The notes under the pieces: model-generated
What the model saw: the letters and a program-made list of their open reading frames with translations, nothing else
Told to the model about the DNA's origin: nothing
Database searches by the model: none
Position numbers and translations under genes: made by a program
DNA from: AP-15 sp963735445
Lineage (GTDB): Bacteria > Pseudomonadota > Alphaproteobacteria > ATCC43930 > CGMCC-115725
Length of the DNA: 64,000 bases
Direction of reading: 5' to 3'
Assembly: GCA_963735445.1 (NCBI GenBank)
Contig: CAVTLC010000012.1
Location: 47,152-111,151 of the forward strand
Shown here: one piece after another, positions 61,409-64,000 of the stretch
Layout of the letters: each line of letters begins with the position of its first letter
How positions within the stretch are numbered: position 1 is the stretch's first letter

Positions 61409-62581
61409 TTACGGCTTGAGCATTACTTTGACACAGCCGTCCTGCTTGTCGCGGAACGTCTTGTACATTTCAGGTCCTTGATCGAGATCGACCTTGTGGG
61501 TGATGACAAAGGACGGGTCGATCTGATCATCGAGGATCCGATGCAAGAGGTCGTCGGTCCAACGGTTGACGTGGGTTTGGCCGGTGCGAACCGTGAGGCC
61601 CTTGTTCATCAGGGCGCCAAACGGGATCTTGTCGAGAAGCCCGCCGTAAACCCCGGGAATCGACAGCGTGCCGGCGCCGCGGCAGACGTAAATCATCTCG
61701 CGCAGAACATGCGGCCGGTCGGTTTCAAGCATCATCGCTTGCTTGGCGCGGTCGTATATCGTGTCGATCGAGCTCGCCGCGTGCGCCTCCAGCCCAACCG
61801 CATCGATGCACTTTTCCGGACCCTTGCCGTTGGTCAACTCGTTGAGGCGCTCGACCGTGCTTTCCTCCTCAAAGTTGATCGTGGTGGCGCCCGCCGCTTC
61901 GGCCATCGACAGCCGTTCGGGTAGGCGGTCGATCGCGATCACCTGCTCAGCGCCGAGCAGAATGGCGCTGCGGATCGCCATCTGCCCGACCGGGCCGCAC
62001 CCCCAGATCGCGACCGTGTCGGTCGGCTCGATGTCGCACTGCACCGCGGCCTGCCAGCCGGTCGGGAAGATGTCGCTCAGAAACAGGAGCTTTTCGTCGG
62101 GTATGCCGTCCGGAACCTTGATGTGGGTGGCATCGGCAAAGGGCACGCGGAGATATTCGGCCTGCCCCCCCGGATAGCCGCCGGTCAGGTGGGTGTAGCC
62201 AAAAAGCCCGGCGGTGGTGTGACCAAACACCGTGTCGGCGAGCTTTTTGTTTCGATTGGTGCGCTCGCATACCGAAAAATTACCGCGGCGGCACTGCTCG
62301 CATTCGCCGCAAATAATGGTAAAGGGCACGACGATGCGATCGCCGACTTTTAACTTGCCCTTTACACCGGAGCCAACCTCGACGACTTCGCCCATCGTCT
62401 CGTGGCCCATGATGTCGCCTTCCTTCATGCCCGGCATGAAGTGGTCGAACAGGTGCAGATCGGAGCCGCAAATCGCGCAACTCGTCACTTTGATAATTGC
62501 GTCGCGATCATCTTCGATTTTTGGATCGGGCACCCTGTCGCATCTGATATCGGTGGTGCCGTGCCAGACCAGAGCTCTCAT
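61409..62581 (-). CDS. zinc-dependent medium-chain alcohol/formaldehyde dehydrogenase
   Basis: 390 residues of the zinc MDR family related to glutathione-independent formaldehyde dehydrogenase. It has the catalytic zinc site CAICGSDLHLFDHFMPG and GHETMGEVVEVGSGVKG, the structural zinc loop CGECEQCRRGNFSVC, and the NAD-binding VAIWGCGPVGQMAIRSA. The large segment HTTAGLFGYTHLTGGYPGGQAEYLRVPFAD is typical of this subgroup. It is first in an operon with the downstream membrane protein. A perfect EcfG promoter lies about 100 bp upstream, pointing to stress induction. Confidence 0.9.
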   Translation of the reverse strand: MRALVWHGTTDIRCDRVPDPKIEDDRDAIIKVTSCAICGSDLHLFDHFMPGMKEGDIMGHETMGEVVEVGSGVKGKLKVGDRIVVPFTIICGECEQCRRGNFSVCERTNRNKKLADTVFGHTTAGLFGYTHLTGGYPGGQAEYLRVPFADATHIKVPDGIPDEKLLFLSDIFPTGWQAAVQCDIEPTDTVAIWGCGPVGQMAIRSAILLGAEQVIAIDRLPERLSMAEAAGATTINFEEESTVERLNELTNGKGPEKCIDAVGLEAHAASSIDTIYDRAKQAMMLETDRPHVLREMIYVCRGAGTLSIPGVYGGLLDKIPFGALMNKGLTVRTGQTHVNRWTDDLLHRILDDQIDPSFVITHKVDLDQGPEMYKTFRDKQDGCVKVMLKP

Positions 62582-62680
62582 CGGAGCCTTCCATACTGAG
62601 TTATGTCACGCCGCGGCGACCCCGCCAGACAATCGCGAATACTTGTGATTGGTCTGACTTCGCTCGCAGATGACATTTCC

Positions 62681-62705
62681 AACGGAATCTGAGAACGCCG
62701 GTTCC
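62681..62705 (-). promoter_or_regulatory. EcfG-type general stress promoter (perfect consensus)
   Basis: On the minus strand GGAAC (62705-62701) and CGTT (62684-62681) are separated by 16 bases, upstream of and pointing to the zinc-dehydrogenase operon. The leader would be about 90 bases. It is the fourth perfect match in the window. Confidence 0.75.
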
Positions 62706-62824
62706 GATGCTGAAATCAAAATGGCTACTCTTGAAGCGATCCGGCGCGATGCCGATCGTGTCCTCCTGATTATCAGCGGTGCGCTCGCAGAAATCGGCGG
62801 TCGGGGGCCGGCGAATTCCCGTGC

Positions 62825-62975
62825 AACCGGGAATAATCCGGGTATTTTTGCGATCGCGGCCGAGAAAATCGGTAATTGCCAAGCGATAACAATGGCTTGG
62901 TAAAGATCGCGTTGGCAATCCAATCGGGAATTTTTGGCAGCCTAATCGGGAATTGTCGTCGGATAACCGGGAATA
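62825..62975. repeat. iteron-like direct repeats AAYCGGGAATW
   Basis: Four copies of AA(T/C)CGGGAAT(T/A) lie at 62825, 62922, 62944 and 62965. The last three are spaced 22 and 21 bases apart, about two helical turns. They are in the non-coding region upstream of the zinc-dehydrogenase promoter. Confidence 0.4.
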
Positions 62976-63277
62976 ACGGGAAAGCCGCATCGGCAAGCCT
63001 TTGATCGTCGTGTCACGTCAAGGCTACCCTCGCATCGTGGCGAAATTGAAAGTGACAAGGGGGGATCGCGCGCTTTGATACCATATTGCGCGGGCAGGTT
63101 GCGGAGAACGGTTCTTTTCACGCCTCCCAACGCCTGCCAAAGGGGCGGATCAGCATGAGCGGGTATATTCAAGGCAACACGGTCACCGCCCGCCTCAAAT
63201 CGCCAAGCTGCCGCTACACCTTCCGCACCAGCAACTAGCGATACGAATTTTACTTCAGCATCAAGTTGCTCTGACCT
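62976..63277. other. non-coding spacer without recognised feature
   Basis: About 300 bp between the direct repeats and the end of the cytochrome c gene. Only short, unconvincing ORFs occur (for example 63157-63240), and no promoter or RNA gene was recognised. Confidence 0.35.
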
Positions 63278-63847
63278 CTACTCCTTCCGTTTCCCCGCCG
63301 CTAAATTCGGTTGCGCGCGTTCAGCGCTGCGCCGCAATATGGCGTTGCAATTCGGCGGCAATTGCCAAGTCGCATTGTTGGCGTCGGCGGGCATTCCGGC
63401 AAAGCCGGGATTGCGCATTGCCTGCAATATCCGCAATCCAATCGGCCAACGCGCTTTGATAAAGGAAATCGTGGCGAGGATCTGATTGTCGTCGAGCTTA
63501 TCTTTAAAAGCCGGCATGGCTGATGCCGTGCCGGGCCCAAGCCGTCCGAACTTGGTGATCCGAAAAATCTCTTCGTCGGAGCGCTGCCAGACAAAGCCGG
63601 TCTCATCAAACGCCGGGGCTCGTCTGCCGGCAAAGGCGTCGGCCAGCTGCCATAAGGGCTGGCCCTGCAAGTAACGGCCATGGCACCCCGCGCAATGCGC
63701 CGCATAAAGACGCTTGCCAAGCACGACCGAGGCACTGTTGGTGGCGTTGGACACCTGATTGTCCGTCGCAGCCGCCCTCGTCGGGAACGCGATACCAACC
63801 CAGAGCGCTGTTGCGACTGCCGCGGCCAGCGCCCGGCGACCCAGCAT
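63278..63847 (-). CDS. class I c-type cytochrome
   Basis: 189 residues with a signal peptide (residues 1-26, ending PTRAAA). A single heme site, HCAGCHGRYLQG (CxxCH), is followed by the axial Met candidate in SAMPAFKDKLDDNQI, the usual cytochrome c helix. The C-terminal 50 residues are unrelated and Asn-rich (NPGFAGMPADANNATWQL). It is periplasmic, acting in electron transfer. The ATG shares its A with the stop of the upstream SCO gene (TAATG), so the two are coupled. Confidence 0.88.
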   Translation of the reverse strand: MLGRRALAAAVATALWVGIAFPTRAAATDNQVSNATNSASVVLGKRLYAAHCAGCHGRYLQGQPLWQLADAFAGRRAPAFDETGFVWQRSDEEIFRITKFGRLGPGTASAMPAFKDKLDDNQILATISFIKARWPIGLRILQAMRNPGFAGMPADANNATWQLPPNCNAILRRSAERAQPNLAAGKRKE

Positions 63848-64000
63848 TATTTGACGCTATTCCGCATGACGGCCGCCATTGCCGCAGCCGGCATATTGCC
63901 GCTCAACAGCTGGACGACCTGGCCGGCGGGGTTGACAACATAAACAAACGAGCTGTGGTCGATCGCGTATTCGCCGTTACCAAGCTTCCGTTCCTCATAG
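63847..64000 (-). CDS. SCO1/SenC family copper chaperone, C-terminal fragment
   Basis: Only the last 50 or so codons are in the window; the gene continues beyond the right edge. YAIDHSSFVYVVNPAGQVVQ carries the conserved copper-binding His of SCO proteins (usually DHS), followed by a helical end (MPAAAMAAVMRNSVK). SCO proteins deliver copper to the CuA site of cytochrome oxidase from the membrane. The stop overlaps the start of the cytochrome c gene by one base. Confidence 0.8.
   Translation of the reverse strand, partial: YEERKLGNGEYAIDHSSFVYVVNPAGQVVQLLSGNMPAAAMAAVMRNSVK

Noticed and set aside
62670..62903. 77-codon open frame in the zinc-dehydrogenase upstream region
   Set aside because: It starts next to the EcfG promoter, has no ribosome site or recognisable domain, and spans repeat-containing non-coding sequence.
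62942..63172. 76-codon minus-strand frame between the repeats and the cytochrome gene
   Set aside because: No recognisable motif, and it covers the phased repeats; low coding likelihood.
63157..63240. 27-codon ORF starting MSGYIQG
   Set aside because: Too short to judge, with no neighbour context supporting translation.
1..64000. tRNA, rRNA, CRISPR arrays, integrases and transposases
   Set aside because: None recognised on reading both strands; no cloverleaf-like T-loop context, no regularly spaced 25-40 bp repeats, and no DDE or tyrosine-recombinase motifs.

Overview
The window is GC-rich, densely packed bacterial chromosome, most likely from an aerobic soil- or water-type alphaproteobacterium. 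Three things point there: the cytochrome aa3 oxidase locus order (ctaC-ctaD-ctaB-small ORF-ctaG-ctaE-DUF983-SURF1, with tldD divergent from ctaC), EcfG-type promoters (GGAAC-N16-CGTT), and palindromic intergenic repeats of a kind common in that class. No rRNA, tRNA, CRISPR array, intact transposase or prophage was recognised.

Layout. Positions 0.2-16.8 kb carry catabolic genes: a fumarylacetoacetase-family hydrolase with a cupin, an acyltransferase with two acyl-CoA dehydrogenases and a SnoaL-like protein, an HpaI-type aldolase, true AlkB, a membrane adenylate cyclase, luciferase-like oxidoreductases, class III alcohol dehydrogenase and an amidohydrolase. An S41 protease homologue in this stretch has lost its catalytic dyad. 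Positions 17-22.7 kb hold an Asn/Tyr-rich secreted protein, a His-rich membrane protein, a Tat-exported luciferase-like oxidoreductase, a relic of a TPP enzyme, a second amidohydrolase and a CoA transferase. Positions 22.8-35 kb contain argG, rlmN, ialB, a DNA-repair and stress block (Fe-S photolyase plus class II photolyase), egtB/egtD and an M32 carboxypeptidase. Positions 35-41.3 kb are the cytochrome oxidase operon. Positions 41.6-53 kb hold tldD, a GH50-like secreted glycosidase, a GH1 beta-glucosidase, ubiA, a methyltransferase, a DUF4142 protein, a UbiD decarboxylase, pmbA and an orphan MlaC-like protein. Positions 53-59.7 kb form an unusual block: a 781-residue amidase, a GrdB-like reductase subunit, an MmgE/PrpD protein and an HdrD-like Fe-S protein. 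The last 4 kb is a stress cluster (DUF892, SDR relic, membrane protein, zinc dehydrogenase), followed by cytochrome c and the end of a SCO gene.

Main observations. (1) The GrdB-like gene is interrupted by one in-frame TGA exactly at the redox position of a UxxC motif (U-P-L-C). A perfect 6-bp GC hairpin starts 11 nt downstream, so it is a candidate selenoprotein. (2) Four perfect GGAAC-N16-CGTT promoters and one near match lie upstream of stress-type genes (DUF892, zinc dehydrogenase, DUF4142, Tat oxidoreductase, Asn/Tyr-rich protein), which defines a local general-stress regulon. (3) Eight otherwise intact genes contain nine frameshifts. Each gene's length is consistent with +1 per frameshift, and nearly all can be repaired by shortening a mononucleotide run by one base. 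That looks more like systematic sequence error than decay, and should be resolved before any of them is called a pseudogene.

All functions are inferred by reading motifs and family resemblance by eye. No database search was run.
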